Notes: a model not told the origin generated them from the letters alone. Counted from the first letter of the stretch, positions 16,282-24,401 are shown. The stretch is 47,902 nucleotides of DNA from Bacteroidaceae bacterium (GCA_017416705.1 JAFQBG010000038.1:1-47902); one strand, 5' to 3'. Made by a program: numbers and translations.

Positions 16282-17622
16282 ATGAAAAAAAGATTTTTAT
16301 ATCCGGCATCAGCCATTGTCTTAGCGTTGTTGGTGTTCGCTTCGTGTGCTTCTTCGCCTGCGAATGAATGTAAGGAGACTCTTGTAACCCTCTCGGGTAA
16401 TGCCTACATAACGGCATGGCCCCAAGCAAATGCCGAAAATGGAAAACCCTCGGGCGAGCAAGCTCCTGCCGCAGCCTACATCGATGAACAACGTTGCGAA
16501 ATTTGCAATTGGAGCGACACTGCCACAGTGGTCAGTTTCTATTTTCGCGTTGCCGGCAGTGGCAAGCTGAACGTTGCATTGCAAGCAAAAGGACACTCGC
16601 TTGTCGAGGTTTCGGCGTTGGGCAAGAACAAACAAATAACGCTCGACAGTGACACACTGTCGCGTGTTGCGGTGGGACAGTTCGATGTCGAGAAACCGGG
16701 ATACGTGAAAATGGATATTCGTGGTGTTAAAATAAACAGTGGCAATGGTTTTGGCAATGTGGCAGCCCTTCTTGTATGCAGCAATGCCCAAGAGCAGGTT
16801 GCTTGTGTTGCCCCCGAGTTCAGTACCCATTTTGGGCGACGTGGTCCCTCGGTGCACTTGGGCTACGCTCTTCCCACCGAGAATGTCGAGTGGTTCTACA
16901 ACGAAATCGTGGTGCCCGAAGAGGGCGATATTCCCAGCAGCTACTATATGGCATGCGGATTTGGCGAGGGCTATTTTGGAATGCAAAATAACAGCCCCTA
17001 TCCGCGCAGGGTGTTATTCTCGGTATGGAGCCCATACAATACCGATAATGCCGCCGAAATTCCCGACTCGTTGCGTGTGACGCTTGTTAAAAAAGGAGCC
17101 GATGTGAAAGTACAAGATTTCGGTAACGAAGGTGCCGGAGGACAAAGCTATATGCACTATGAATGGAAAGCAGGCGAGCGTTGCCGCTTCCTCATGGGTG
17201 TGCATCCCGACGACAATAATGGAACAGTATATACAGCCTATTTCTTCGACAATGCAATGGGTAAATGGCGTCTTGTAGCATCCTTCCGCCGTCCTGAAAC
17301 ATCTACTTGGTACACCCATGCACACTCGTTCTTGGAAAATTTCAACCCCGTAATGGGTTATATAAACAGAAAAGCCAACTACCAAAACCAATGGGCACGC
17401 ACTGTCGATGGCAAATGGGTGCCGGTGGCACGCGCCCGATTTACCTGCGATGCCACAGGACACCAAGAGCAACGTCTCGATTATAGCGGCGGCGTCTCGG
17501 GCGATGGTTTCTTCCTTACCATGGGTGGTTTCTTCGACGAATACATGGCAACGGGCACCTTCTTCGAGCGCAAAGGCAACGTCACCGAGGCTCCCGACAT
17601 AGATTTTTCTACATTGGAATAG
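16282..17622 (+). CDS. DUF5077/DUF3472 lipoprotein
   Basis: A 446-residue lipoprotein. The start at 16282 (MKKRFLYPASAIVLALLVFA) puts a lipobox VFASC at the end of the signal peptide, so the protein is lipid-anchored after cleavage before that Cys. Upstream in-frame ATG codons lack any signal and were rejected. An N-terminal beta-sandwich (residues about 30-150, DUF5077-like: FYFRVAGSGKLNVALQA) precedes a DUF3472 domain (HFGRRGPSVHLGYALP, YMACGFGEGYFGMQNNSP, VLFSVWSPYNTD, HYEWKAGERCRFLMGV). The family is found with Bacteroidetes polysaccharide-use genes, and a carbohydrate-binding or surface role is likely but unproved. Terminator hairpins follow. Confidence 0.88.
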   Translation: MKKRFLYPASAIVLALLVFASCASSPANECKETLVTLSGNAYITAWPQANAENGKPSGEQAPAAAYIDEQRCEICNWSDTATVVSFYFRVAGSGKLNVALQAKGHSLVEVSALGKNKQITLDSDTLSRVAVGQFDVEKPGYVKMDIRGVKINSGNGFGNVAALLVCSNAQEQVACVAPEFSTHFGRRGPSVHLGYALPTENVEWFYNEIVVPEEGDIPSSYYMACGFGEGYFGMQNNSPYPRRVLFSVWSPYNTDNAAEIPDSLRVTLVKKGADVKVQDFGNEGAGGQSYMHYEWKAGERCRFLMGVHPDDNNGTVYTAYFFDNAMGKWRLVASFRRPETSTWYTHAHSFLENFNPVMGYINRKANYQNQWARTVDGKWVPVARARFTCDATGHQEQRLDYSGGVSGDGFFLTMGGFFDEYMATGTFFERKGNVTEAPDIDFSTLE

Positions 17623-17690
17623 AACGTACAGGAATGGCTCCGAGGACGTGCCTTGCTTGCGGCATGTAAATGAATAATAAACAGCTGTTT

Positions 17691-17732
17691 ATCATCAAGC
17701 CGACCCGAAGAGGGACGGTTTGATGATTTTTA
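17691..17732 (+). terminator. Intrinsic terminator after the DUF3472 gene
   Basis: ATCATCAAGCCG (17691-17702) pairs with CGGTTTGATGAT (17716-17727) with one G-T wobble, followed by a T-rich run. Confidence 0.75.
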
Positions 17733-17785
17733 TACTATTTATTGATGGTTGCGCAATGTAGCCTCTTTTCCTTGACGGTAGATAT

Positions 17786-17820
17786 AAAAAAGTTGCCCGA
17801 TTTAATCGGGCAACTTTTTT
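17786..17820 (-). terminator. Terminator of tRNA-Arg (works in both directions)
   Basis: A 17-base arm (17786-17802) pairs perfectly with 17804-17820. The stem has A6 and T6 ends, so it can end the tRNA transcript on the minus strand or read-through from the left. Confidence 0.8.
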
Positions 17821-17821
17821 G

Positions 17822-17895
<74 letters not shown>

Positions 17896-18010
17896 AACCT
17901 TGTGCAAATATGGTTTTGCGGTGCAAAGATAGTGTTTTTATTTGCTGTCACCAATAAATTTGTACTTTTTTTTATTTTTTGTCGTGAATATGGGTGATTT
18001 TGTTCTATGT

Positions 18011-18396
18011 GTTGCGCTCCGCGCGAATATAGCCTGCGCCCTTGTAAAAAAAAGAATTCGTTTTTTTTTGCTCGCTTGTTGCTGATTTGCGCTTCGCGCG
18101 AATATAGCCTTTGGGGCGGCAAGCCGCACTCCTTTGGGAACATAAATGTTCCGTCGTCGCAAGGCTTGTGCAAGCGAGTACAAAGCAAATTCATTTGCTT
18201 TTGTAAACGAGCGCAGCCAAGGCTCGCTGAAAGCAATGCAACGCTTATTTCGCGTTGCCGCTGTAAAAAACCGAAGTAAACTTCGTTTTTTCGCTCGCTT
18301 GTTGCTGATTTGCGCTCCGCGCGAATATAGCCTGCGCTCGCAGTAAAAAAACTGAAGTAAACTTCGTTTTTTTTGCTCGCTTGTTGCTATATTTGC
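18011..18396 (+). repeat. Composite palindromic repeat element, left copy
   Basis: About 386 bp made of consecutive short hairpins and internal repeats, present as an inverted copy at 23041-23439. The best-conserved core (about 18111-18264) is nearly identical to its partner. It holds hairpins such as GGAACATAAATGTTCC, AAGCAAATTCATTTGCTT and GCAACGC-N7-GCGTTGC. Around the core, the unit GCG-CTCCGCGCGAATATAGCC occurs three times, and CGAAGTAAACTTCG-type hairpins with T tracts occur at 18272-18285 and 18354-18365. The right end is TATATTTG (18388-18395), a perfect -7 promoter element that points into the glycosyltransferase gene at 18470. Short shared reading frames (for example from ATG 18146) differ between copies mainly by amino-acid changes and are not believed to be coding. 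Confidence 0.8.
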
Positions 18397-18469
18397 AAAA
18401 AAATATGAAAGGATGTAAATGGGGCTAACTTGTTGCATATACAGCCTTTGGAAATATAAACAATGTAAG

Positions 18470-19195
18470 ATGATTTCAGTGTGCATGGCCACATATAATG
18501 GCCAGAAATATTTAAAAGAACAGATAGATAGCATTTTGTGTCAGTTGGGCGACAATGACGAACTGGTTATATCCGATGACCATTCCACCGATGCTACGGT
18601 GGAAATCATTAAGTCCTATTCCGACGACAGAATAAAATTCTACTATAACGAGATGCCCAAGGGGGTGACACATAACTTCGAAAACGCGTTGTTGAAGTCG
18701 AAGGGCGACATCCTGTTTCTTGCCGACCAAGACGATGTGTGGCTTCCCGGCAAGCTTGATGCTTTGGTCGATTTCATGAAACAGGGCGACTACGATGTCG
18801 TGGAGTGTAATTGCGCTTTGGTCGATGAGAATTTGAATGTGACCAAGGATTGCTACTACGACGACAATTTCAAACAGGATAAACCTGTGTGGCAGAATTT
18901 TATAAAAAATTCTTGGTTGGGTAGTTGCATGGCGTTCAAGCGTTCGGTGTTGCTGGCGTCGTTGCCTTTCCCCGACAAGGTGGCGGCACACGACTTGTGG
19001 CTATGCCTGTTTGCCCAGATACATTTCAAATGTGGTTACACGCCACAGGTAATGCAGTTGTACAGACGCCATTCGCAGACGGTGTCATTTGCAGGCAAAA
19101 AAAGCACCAATAGCTTGCGCTATAAACTTAGCTATCGTACCTATCTGGCATGGCATTTGCTGAAACGAACTATTTTTAAGCAGAAAAAATATTAA
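18470..19195 (+). CDS. Family 2 glycosyltransferase
   Basis: A 241-residue GT-A fold glycosyltransferase (GT2). MISVCMATYNGQKYLKEQID is the N-terminal nucleotide-binding strand and helix. LVISDDHSTDATVEII is the first acidic motif, and ILFLADQDDVWLPGKL carries the DxD-type metal site. AAHDLWLCLFAQIHF holds the probable catalytic-base Asp and YRRHSQTVS the late conserved segment. There is no membrane segment beyond a basic amphipathic C-terminus. The start at 18470 is chosen because the frame upstream (18419-18469) has no family sequence. Expression may start from the -7 element at the inner end of the left repeat. The family adds single sugars to surface polysaccharide; donor and acceptor are unknown. 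Confidence 0.9.
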   Translation: MISVCMATYNGQKYLKEQIDSILCQLGDNDELVISDDHSTDATVEIIKSYSDDRIKFYYNEMPKGVTHNFENALLKSKGDILFLADQDDVWLPGKLDALVDFMKQGDYDVVECNCALVDENLNVTKDCYYDDNFKQDKPVWQNFIKNSWLGSCMAFKRSVLLASLPFPDKVAAHDLWLCLFAQIHFKCGYTPQVMQLYRRHSQTVSFAGKKSTNSLRYKLSYRTYLAWHLLKRTIFKQKKY

Positions 19196-19207
19196 AATAT
19201 ACTAAAA

Positions 19208-19238
19208 CCCGTTATTTTTCGTTAGAAACTATAACGGG
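19208..19238 (+). terminator. Stem-loop between the glycosyltransferase and radical-SAM genes
   Basis: CCCGTTAT (19208-19215) pairs with ATAACGGG (19231-19238) over a 15-base loop. CATGTTTG just after it (19240-19247) is a one-mismatch -7 element, so the next gene may have its own promoter. No T tract follows. Confidence 0.4.
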
Positions 19239-19299
19239 GCATGTTTGCCTGTTACAACAATTTTTTTGATTTATAAATTACATAATATATAATAAGAAT

Positions 19300-20763
19300 A
19301 TGAAACTATGTTTTGTAAACCCACCGTTTAAAGCCGAGTATGGAAAATTTTCGCGTGAGTCACGCAGCCCGGCTATAACAAAAAGCGGTGCGTTGTATTA
19401 TCCTTTGTGGTTGATATATGCCGCTGCCTATTGCGAGAAGGCCGGTCACGAGGTTTATTTCCTTGATGCTCCTGCAAAACAGATGAACGAGCAACAGTCG
19501 CTCGATGCTATAAAACAAAATGCTCAGGGTGCCACACTGTTTATATACGATACAAGTACACCATCTATAAAAAGCGATGTGGCCTTTGCCGAGCGTGTGA
19601 AAGAGCTCTTCCCCGGTTCCTTCGCTTTGCTCGTGGGTACACACCCGTCGGCTTGCGCCGAGGAGACACTTGGCTACTCGACAAAAATAGATGCTGTGGC
19701 CATTGGCGAATTTGACAATACCGTATTGGAGCTTGCCAACACATTGCAAAATGGTGGCGACGTGCAGCAGGTACGCGGCTTGTGCCTGAACACTGCCGAG
19801 GGCTGCAAGCGCACAGCCCCCATGCCCGCTATGCACGAACTTGACGAACTGCCTTTTGCATCGCAGTTCATTGCAAAATATCTCGACCCACGCGACTACT
19901 TCTTCGCTGCGGCCACATATCCCTCGGTACAGATTTTTACCACACGCGGATGTCCCTTCCGCTGTAATTTCTGTGTCTATCCTCAGACGATGCACGGGCA
20001 TGCTTTCCGCGCCCGTTCGGCAAGCAATGTAGTTGCCGAATTTGAATATATAGCACAGAATTTCCCCGATGTAAAAGAGGTTGTTATAGAGGACGATACC
20101 TTCACTGCCAACAAAAACCGCGTAATGGAGATTTGCGAACTGTTGGTGCAGAAAGGGTTGAACAAGCGTCTGCGCTGGCTGTGCAACGCGCGTGTAAACC
20201 TCGACTTGGAGACAATGAAGGCCATGAAAAAAGCCGGTTGCCGACTTATCATCCCCGGAATAGAGTCGGGTAGTCAGGATATACTCAACAATATAAAGAA
20301 AGGCACCAAGGTAGAACAATTCTACTCCTATGTCGAGAATGCCAAGAAAGCAGGCTTGCTCATACATGCATGCTACATGGTGGGTAACTGCGGAGAGACG
20401 AAAGAGACCATGCAACAGACTTTGGAATTGGCGTTGAAGCTAAACACCGACACCGCACAGTTCTTCCCCTTGATACCATACCCCGGCACCGAGGCCTATG
20501 AATGGGCACGTAGCAACGGATATATCGAGCTCGACTACACAAAATACTGTTTGCCCGACGGCACACATAACACAGTATTGTCGCTCCCGCACCTGACAGC
20601 CGACGAAATGGTCGATTTCTGCAACATGGCACGCAAGAAATATTATCTGCGTCCGCGATATATCCTGCATCGTCTGCGTGTGGGTCTTACAGATTTCTCC
20701 GACCTTAAACGCTCGCTCAAAGCGTTTGGCAAACTGAAACGTTTCCTTTTCTCGAAGAAATAA
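19300..20763 (+). CDS. B12-binding radical SAM protein
   Basis: A 487-residue enzyme. Residues 1-160 form a cobalamin-binding-like Rossmann domain (MKLCFVNPPFKAEYGKFSR, TLFIYDTSTPSIKSDVAFAE, LLVGTHPSACAEE). Residues about 195-430 are a radical-SAM barrel with the iron-sulfur motif RGCPFRCNFCVYP (CxxxCxxC), EDDTFTANKNR, and GIESGSQDILNNIKKG. A basic tail ends the protein. Members include HpnJ-like and BchE-like enzymes and methylases acting on unactivated carbon. The true substrate is unknown. Lying between two glycosyltransferases, it probably modifies a lipid carrier or sugar of a surface glycan, which is inference from context. The canonical DxHxxG cobalamin motif is not visible, so B12 use is uncertain. 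Confidence 0.88.
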   Translation: MKLCFVNPPFKAEYGKFSRESRSPAITKSGALYYPLWLIYAAAYCEKAGHEVYFLDAPAKQMNEQQSLDAIKQNAQGATLFIYDTSTPSIKSDVAFAERVKELFPGSFALLVGTHPSACAEETLGYSTKIDAVAIGEFDNTVLELANTLQNGGDVQQVRGLCLNTAEGCKRTAPMPAMHELDELPFASQFIAKYLDPRDYFFAAATYPSVQIFTTRGCPFRCNFCVYPQTMHGHAFRARSASNVVAEFEYIAQNFPDVKEVVIEDDTFTANKNRVMEICELLVQKGLNKRLRWLCNARVNLDLETMKAMKKAGCRLIIPGIESGSQDILNNIKKGTKVEQFYSYVENAKKAGLLIHACYMVGNCGETKETMQQTLELALKLNTDTAQFFPLIPYPGTEAYEWARSNGYIELDYTKYCLPDGTHNTVLSLPHLTADEMVDFCNMARKKYYLRPRYILHRLRVGLTDFSDLKRSLKAFGKLKRFLFSKK

Positions 20764-20847
20764 GAAGGTGTTTTCTATATAAAAACGACGAGAGAAACGG
20801 TTTTCATGAGAAAATGATTTTAGAATTAAAAAAACTTCTAAATACAC

Positions 20848-21603
20848 ATGAGTGAACTTGTGTCCATAGTAATGCCGGTGCATAATGCTGCCACCTATCT
20901 GCAAGAGGCCATACAGTCGGTGATGTCACAGTCGTACAAAAACTGGGAACTCATTATAGTGGATGACGCATCGCAGGATAACTCCTTGGAGATAGCGCGT
21001 GGCATGGCTGCACAGGACAGCAGAATACGTGTGCTTGTGAACGATAATCCCACAGGCTATCCGGCAACACCGCGTAACATAGCTGTCGATGCGGCAAATG
21101 GGCGCTACATAGCATTCCTTGACAGTGACGACACTTGGTTGCCCGATAAATTGGAGCAGCAGTTGCCGCTGTTCGGACACGACGAAAAGATAGGCGTGGT
21201 GTTCTCGAACTATGAGAAGGTTGACAAGAACACCCGGCGACGCAACAGGGTGGTGGAGGCTCCTGCCGAAACCACATACAGCAAACTGCTGCTTGGCAAC
21301 GTGATAGGTAACGTCACAGGAATATACGATACAAAACGCGTGGGCAAGGTACACTTCAAACGGGTGCGTCACGAGGATTATGCCATGTGGCTCTCCATAC
21401 TGAAACGCGGTTTTGTGGCCCGTAATACGGGCACTGTCACCGCGCTCTACCGTGTCACCGACGACTCGGTATCGTCGAGCAAACGTCGTCTGCTGTCGTG
21501 GCAGTGGAATATATACCGCAATGTCGAGGGCTACGGCCTTGTGCGTTCGGCATACTACTACATGAACTATGCCATACGTGGCTTCCTGAAAAGCCTTAAA
21601 TAA
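20848..21603 (+). CDS. Family 2 glycosyltransferase
   Basis: A 251-residue GT2 enzyme. SELVSIVMPVHNAATYLQEA starts the nucleotide-binding domain, WELIIVDDASQDNSLEIA gives the first Asp pair, RYIAFLDSDDTWLPDKLEQQ the DxD metal site, and FKRVRHEDYAMWLSILKRG the ED catalytic-base motif. The C-terminal part (SAYYYMNYAIRGFLKSLK) is amphipathic and basic and may touch the inner membrane face. It follows the radical-SAM gene by 84 bp and precedes a small unknown gene by 12 bp on the same strand. It resembles enzymes adding hexoses or N-acetylhexosamines in O-antigen or capsule synthesis; specificity cannot be read. Confidence 0.92.
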   Translation: MSELVSIVMPVHNAATYLQEAIQSVMSQSYKNWELIIVDDASQDNSLEIARGMAAQDSRIRVLVNDNPTGYPATPRNIAVDAANGRYIAFLDSDDTWLPDKLEQQLPLFGHDEKIGVVFSNYEKVDKNTRRRNRVVEAPAETTYSKLLLGNVIGNVTGIYDTKRVGKVHFKRVRHEDYAMWLSILKRGFVARNTGTVTALYRVTDDSVSSSKRRLLSWQWNIYRNVEGYGLVRSAYYYMNYAIRGFLKSLK

Positions 21604-21615
21604 AATTCCCTTCGC

Positions 21616-22002
21616 ATGAAACCGCAGCAGCTGAACGAATTTTACCGATTGCTATGCAACGGCACATATAAAAATGTGGCGACATCCTATGCCATAGGGC
21701 GGTACAAGACAATGAAAATTTGTCTTTATCTGTCGTGCGAGCCTTGTTCCTTTATAGAATATGGCGATTTCCTCCCTCTGTCGTTGCCGAACGAATTGTG
21801 CGAAATATTTATGCAGGACGGATATTTCGACGAGCAAGGTACAGCCACCGAAAAGGCACAACGCATGCTTGTGTGGCAGGTGTGGCTGAAATACTATAAC
21901 GACGAGGAGCCATTTGCGGCTGTACACCTGTTCGACTTTTCCGACGATGGTGTGGCGCAGTCGGGTGAATTTGTCGATCTTGGAAATTGTCGCGAGGAGT
22001 GA
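21616..22002 (+). CDS. Hypothetical protein downstream of a glycosyltransferase
   Basis: A 128-residue soluble protein not recognised as a known family. It has a mixed alpha/beta look, with several aromatic residues and Cys residues (SCEPCSFIEYGDF) and an acidic C-terminus (VHLFDFSDDGVAQSGEFVD). There is no signal peptide or membrane segment. It starts 12 bp after the glycosyltransferase gene on the same strand, and a 24-bp stem terminator follows its stop, so it is the last gene of the glycosyltransferase unit. The coding call rests on the context, the normal composition and the terminator placement. Confidence 0.7.
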   Translation: MKPQQLNEFYRLLCNGTYKNVATSYAIGRYKTMKICLYLSCEPCSFIEYGDFLPLSLPNELCEIFMQDGYFDEQGTATEKAQRMLVWQVWLKYYNDEEPFAAVHLFDFSDDGVAQSGEFVDLGNCREE

Positions 22003-22014
22003 GAATGGTTTTTG

Positions 22015-22066
22015 CAAACAAATAGAAATGGAACCACATGACTGTGGTTCCATTTCTATTTGTTTG
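22015..22066. terminator. Bidirectional terminator with a 24-bp perfect stem
   Basis: 22015-22038 pairs perfectly with 22043-22066 around the loop TGAC. It lies between the convergent unknown gene (ends 22002) and thioesterase gene (ends 22083) and has A-rich and T-rich ends. Confidence 0.88.
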
Positions 22067-22082
22067 AGTGGTCTTCGTCTGT

Positions 22083-22559
22083 TCATTCCTCCAATTCACA
22101 TCCGCTGAACATAAAATCCTTCTCGGCGACATCCTTGCTGAAGCAGTAGAACGTCAGTTCGGCGGTGGAGCATACGGTGTCGTCGTGCTTTATGCAGGCA
22201 TCGATGAATACAAAATTACGCTTAGTCTCTTTTATTCTTGCGCGTATCTCAATTTTTATATCCTTGCCCGTAGGTACCGGCTTCTTGTATTTAATATTCA
22301 GGTTGGTTGTCATGCCCGACGTCTGCATTTTGCGTGCAATGAGCCATCCTGCGCTCTCGTCCACCAATGTTGCCTGAATACCGCCATGCAGCGTGTTGAA
22401 CCAACCTTGAAAATTATCGTCGGGAGTCCACAGACATACAACATCGTCGCCATCCTCGTAGAACTCCATTTTCAGTCCGCATGGGTTGGTGGGGGCACAA
22501 GCAAAGCAGTTATATCCTTTATCGGTCAGTGGTAACCATGGGTTTTTTATTTTTTTCAT
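22083..22559 (-). CDS. PaaI-type hotdog-fold thioesterase
   Basis: A 158-residue cytoplasmic protein with a hotdog fold. The key segment TLHGGIQATLVDESAGWLIA carries the HGG(I)xAxLxD pattern of PaaI thioesterases, with the Asp as candidate catalytic residue. NLNIKYKKPVPTGKDIKIEI and AELTFYCFSKD complete the beta sheet. An N-terminal NCFACAPTNPCGL segment with three Cys is seen in a Bacteroidetes subgroup. It should hydrolyse an acyl-CoA; the acyl group is unknown. It lies inside the interval bounded by the two palindromic repeats but on the opposite strand from the glycosyltransferase genes. Confidence 0.9.
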   Translation of the reverse strand: MKKIKNPWLPLTDKGYNCFACAPTNPCGLKMEFYEDGDDVVCLWTPDDNFQGWFNTLHGGIQATLVDESAGWLIARKMQTSGMTTNLNIKYKKPVPTGKDIKIEIRARIKETKRNFVFIDACIKHDDTVCSTAELTFYCFSKDVAEKDFMFSGCELEE

Positions 22560-22629
22560 GTTGTGTGTATTGGTAATGCGGGTTAATTGAATTGGCAGGG
22601 GCTTTTTAATTTAAAGCAAAGGGTCTGTT

Positions 22630-22719
22630 TCAAATGCCAAACATAAAACAAGTAGCAGTGGATGACACAGTCAATAGTAAGATAATTATCCCCATGCAAC
22701 CCTCTTTTTGGCTTCCCGG
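22630..22719 (-). pseudogene. Duplicated 3'-end cassette of the neighbouring gene
   Basis: Directly after the stop of the gene at 22720-23019, and in the same frame, the minus strand encodes PGSQKEGCMGIIILLLTVSS and nine further residues to a TGA at 22632-22630. The first eight residues repeat PGSQKEGC of the upstream gene exactly, and the next part is again hydrophobic. The 25-base direct repeat at 22697-22721 and 22832-22856 marks the duplication, with a 135-bp (45-codon) period. It has no start codon and looks like the leftover tail of a tandem paralogue. Confidence 0.55.
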
Positions 22720-23019
22720 TTAATAACCTTTTAATTTATTGATAAATTCTTTTAACTTCTTTAAGACTATAATTATTGCTCCAGTCAATAGAACAAACAC
22801 AATAAACGGTATGGAAATAATTTTTATGCAACAACCCTCTTTTTGGCTTCCCGGTTCGATGCCTCTTAGTCTGTCTATATAATCCTTAGCTTCTTTAAGG
22901 CCGCAATTATGGTCCTCCTTATACTCTTTTACTGCCAGCAAAAAATTCCCCGTATTTATCAAGTCGATATATTTTTTATCCTCGGGGTTTGTGTTTTCGA
23001 TTTTGTTGTTGTTTTCCAT
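22720..23019 (-). CDS. Small membrane protein with an L7/L12-C-terminal-like motif
   Basis: A 99-residue protein. After an Asn-rich start (MENNNKIENTNPEDKK), residues 17-55 form the helix pair AVKEYKEDHNCGLKEAKDYI, which resembles the ribosomal L7/L12 C-terminal motif found in many small Bacteroidetes proteins. Then comes PGSQKEGCC and one membrane segment (IPFIVFVLLTGAIIIVL), followed by a basic tail. I chose the ATG at 23019 because AAAGGA precedes it by three bases; the in-frame TTG at 23043 lies in the promoter. The -7 element TATATTTG at the inner end of the right repeat (23048-23041) is about 20 bp upstream. Function unknown; a duplicated 3' cassette follows. Confidence 0.75.
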   Translation of the reverse strand: MENNNKIENTNPEDKKYIDLINTGNFLLAVKEYKEDHNCGLKEAKDYIDRLRGIEPGSQKEGCCIKIISIPFIVFVLLTGAIIIVLKKLKEFINKLKGY

Positions 23020-23040
23020 AATTCCTTTGTTTACTTTTGG

Positions 23041-23439
23041 CAAATATAGCTATAAGCGAGCGAAAAATATCAAGCTTGCTTGAATATTTTTCACAGCGAG
23101 CGCAATCTATATTCGCGCGCAGCGCAAATGGGCTATAAGCGAGCGAAAAACCGAAGCTTGCTTGAATATTTTTCACAGTGGCAACGCGAAATAAGCGTTG
23201 CGTTGCTTTTAGCGAGCCTTGGCTACGCTCGTTTACAATAGCAAATGAATTTGCTTTGTACTCGCTTGCACAAGCCTTGCGACGACGGAACATTTATGTT
23301 CCCAAAGGAGTGCGGTTTGCCGCCCCAAAGACTATATTCGCGCGCAGCGCAAATGGGCTATAAGCGAGCAAAAAAAATATCAAGCTTGCTTCGGTTTTTT
23401 TACAGCGAGCGCAATCTATATTCGCGTTCAAACGCAAAT
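23041..23439 (-). repeat. Composite palindromic repeat element, right copy (inverted)
   Basis: This is the reverse-oriented partner of 18011-18396, about 399 bp. On the minus strand it reads in the same order as the left copy: outer GCGCGAATATAG units, conserved core (about 23176-23331), more units, then TATATTTG (23048-23041) facing the gene at 22720-23019. The hairpin at 23070-23083 (minus strand TCAAGC-AA-GCTTGA) corresponds to CGAAGT-AA-ACTTCG of the left copy. Three of its six base pairs differ, and all three differences keep pairing. The core keeps identical hairpins (GGAACATAAATGTTCC and GCAACGC/GCGTTGC). No transposase gene is associated. Confidence 0.8.
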
Positions 23440-23596
23440 ATTAAAAATAAGTGGAAAAGCAACGCGCCTTTCCACCTAAATAGTTTTATTATAATACATT
23501 CTCGTCTTTTTATCTGCGCCCGTTGGTCATCTCACCGAACATTTTTTATTTTCATCGTTAATTAGTAACAAAATAAAAATCGCCATTTGTGCTATA

Positions 23597-23986
23597 TCAA
23601 TCTTTAATATAGGTTTCTTCATAGGTTAGTTCGGTGATTGTGGATTGGGAAGTAACCGTTAAAGTCCTTGAAGAAAAGATTCCATACTTGTATTCTTGTT
23701 TCCAATATGTATCTACTAACCCGCTAAAATACACATTGTTGTCTTTTACATAGTACGAACCTTTGTATGGCCCATGACTTGTATCCCAAACTTTCACGGT
23801 TGTTGCATCTACAAATTCAATATAATGAGTGTATGAACTTGAATATCCAAAAATACCTTCAATTTCGTTTGAATATTTCCATACAGTCCCTTGCAGAGCA
23901 TTACGCCCGTCTTCATCATCTTCTGAACACGCTGTAAAACACACGAAAGATGCCATTATAAGCATCATAGATAACATTTTTTTCAT
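23597..23986 (-). CDS. Small lipoprotein of unknown function
   Basis: A 129-residue lipoprotein. The signal peptide MKKMLSMMLIMASFVCFTAC ends in lipobox FTAC, and the next residues SEDDEDG are acidic, as in the lipoprotein export signal of Bacteroidetes that sends proteins to the cell surface. The mature part (GTVWKYSNEIEGIFG, HYIEFVDATTVKVWD, GSYYVKDNNVYFSGL, TITELTYEE) has the alternating beta pattern of lipocalin-like stand-alone domains. Nothing catalytic is seen. It follows the gene at 24012-24401 by 25 bp and is probably co-transcribed with it. Confidence 0.85.
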   Translation of the reverse strand: MKKMLSMMLIMASFVCFTACSEDDEDGRNALQGTVWKYSNEIEGIFGYSSSYTHYIEFVDATTVKVWDTSHGPYKGSYYVKDNNVYFSGLVDTYWKQEYKYGIFSSRTLTVTSQSTITELTYEETYIKD

Positions 23987-24011
23987 AAGTATTATAATTG
24001 AAATTCAAAAC

Positions 24012-24401
24012 TCATTTATTTTCTTCTTGTTGCTTTCTGAATTGGCTTTTTGTTGTTATTCCTTCTCCGGCTTCATTATCGTCAATAATATCCTTGCTTA
24101 GTAACCAATGATATACATTCTGATTGCTAACAGTGACAACATAGGCTTGTTCAAATTCCCACCCAAGTTTTCCCATATAATTCATTGCATCTACCATTGA
24201 ATTGAACGAAATTTTCTTTCCTTTTTCATCCACAAGTTTGCTGTTTTCGTATGGGTTCTGCCCCATGTCAATCTCAACTGTAACTTTTGCGCTTAGAAAC
24301 TTCTGTGTGCCAAGTAATTCACAGAATACTTTGTGTGGTTCGTCTGCATTTACAATCAAGCTGGTGAATAACATAACGAATAATAATGTCGTTTTTTTCA
24401 T
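24012..24401 (-). CDS. Small exported protein of unknown function
   Basis: A 129-residue protein with signal peptide MKKTTLLFVMLFTSLIVNA. The mature part (HKVFCELLGTQKFLSAKVTV, EIDMGQNPYENSKLVDEKGK, FNSMVDAMNYMGKLGWEFEQ) is a pattern seen in small Bacteroidetes secreted proteins, but I cannot assign a role. The segment ending in Lys/Glu/Asn is probably flexible. It heads a two-gene unit with the lipoprotein at 23597-23986. The structured RNA at 24464-24648 ends 63 bp upstream on the same strand, so that RNA might act as its leader rather than as a free small RNA. Confidence 0.82.
   Translation of the reverse strand: MKKTTLLFVMLFTSLIVNADEPHKVFCELLGTQKFLSAKVTVEIDMGQNPYENSKLVDEKGKKISFNSMVDAMNYMGKLGWEFEQAYVVTVSNQNVYHWLLSKDIIDDNEAGEGITTKSQFRKQQEENK

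Noticed and set aside
18011-18396. CRISPR array or small genes in the repeat element (for example from ATG 18146)
   Set aside because: Units are not evenly spaced, and there are no spacers and no cas genes. The shared short frame of the two copies differs mainly by amino-acid-changing substitutions and diverges after about 43 codons.
18011-23439. Composite transposon or retron bounded by the inverted repeats
   Set aside because: No transposase, integrase or reverse transcriptase is encoded between or beside the repeats, and no target-site duplication was seen at their outer ends.
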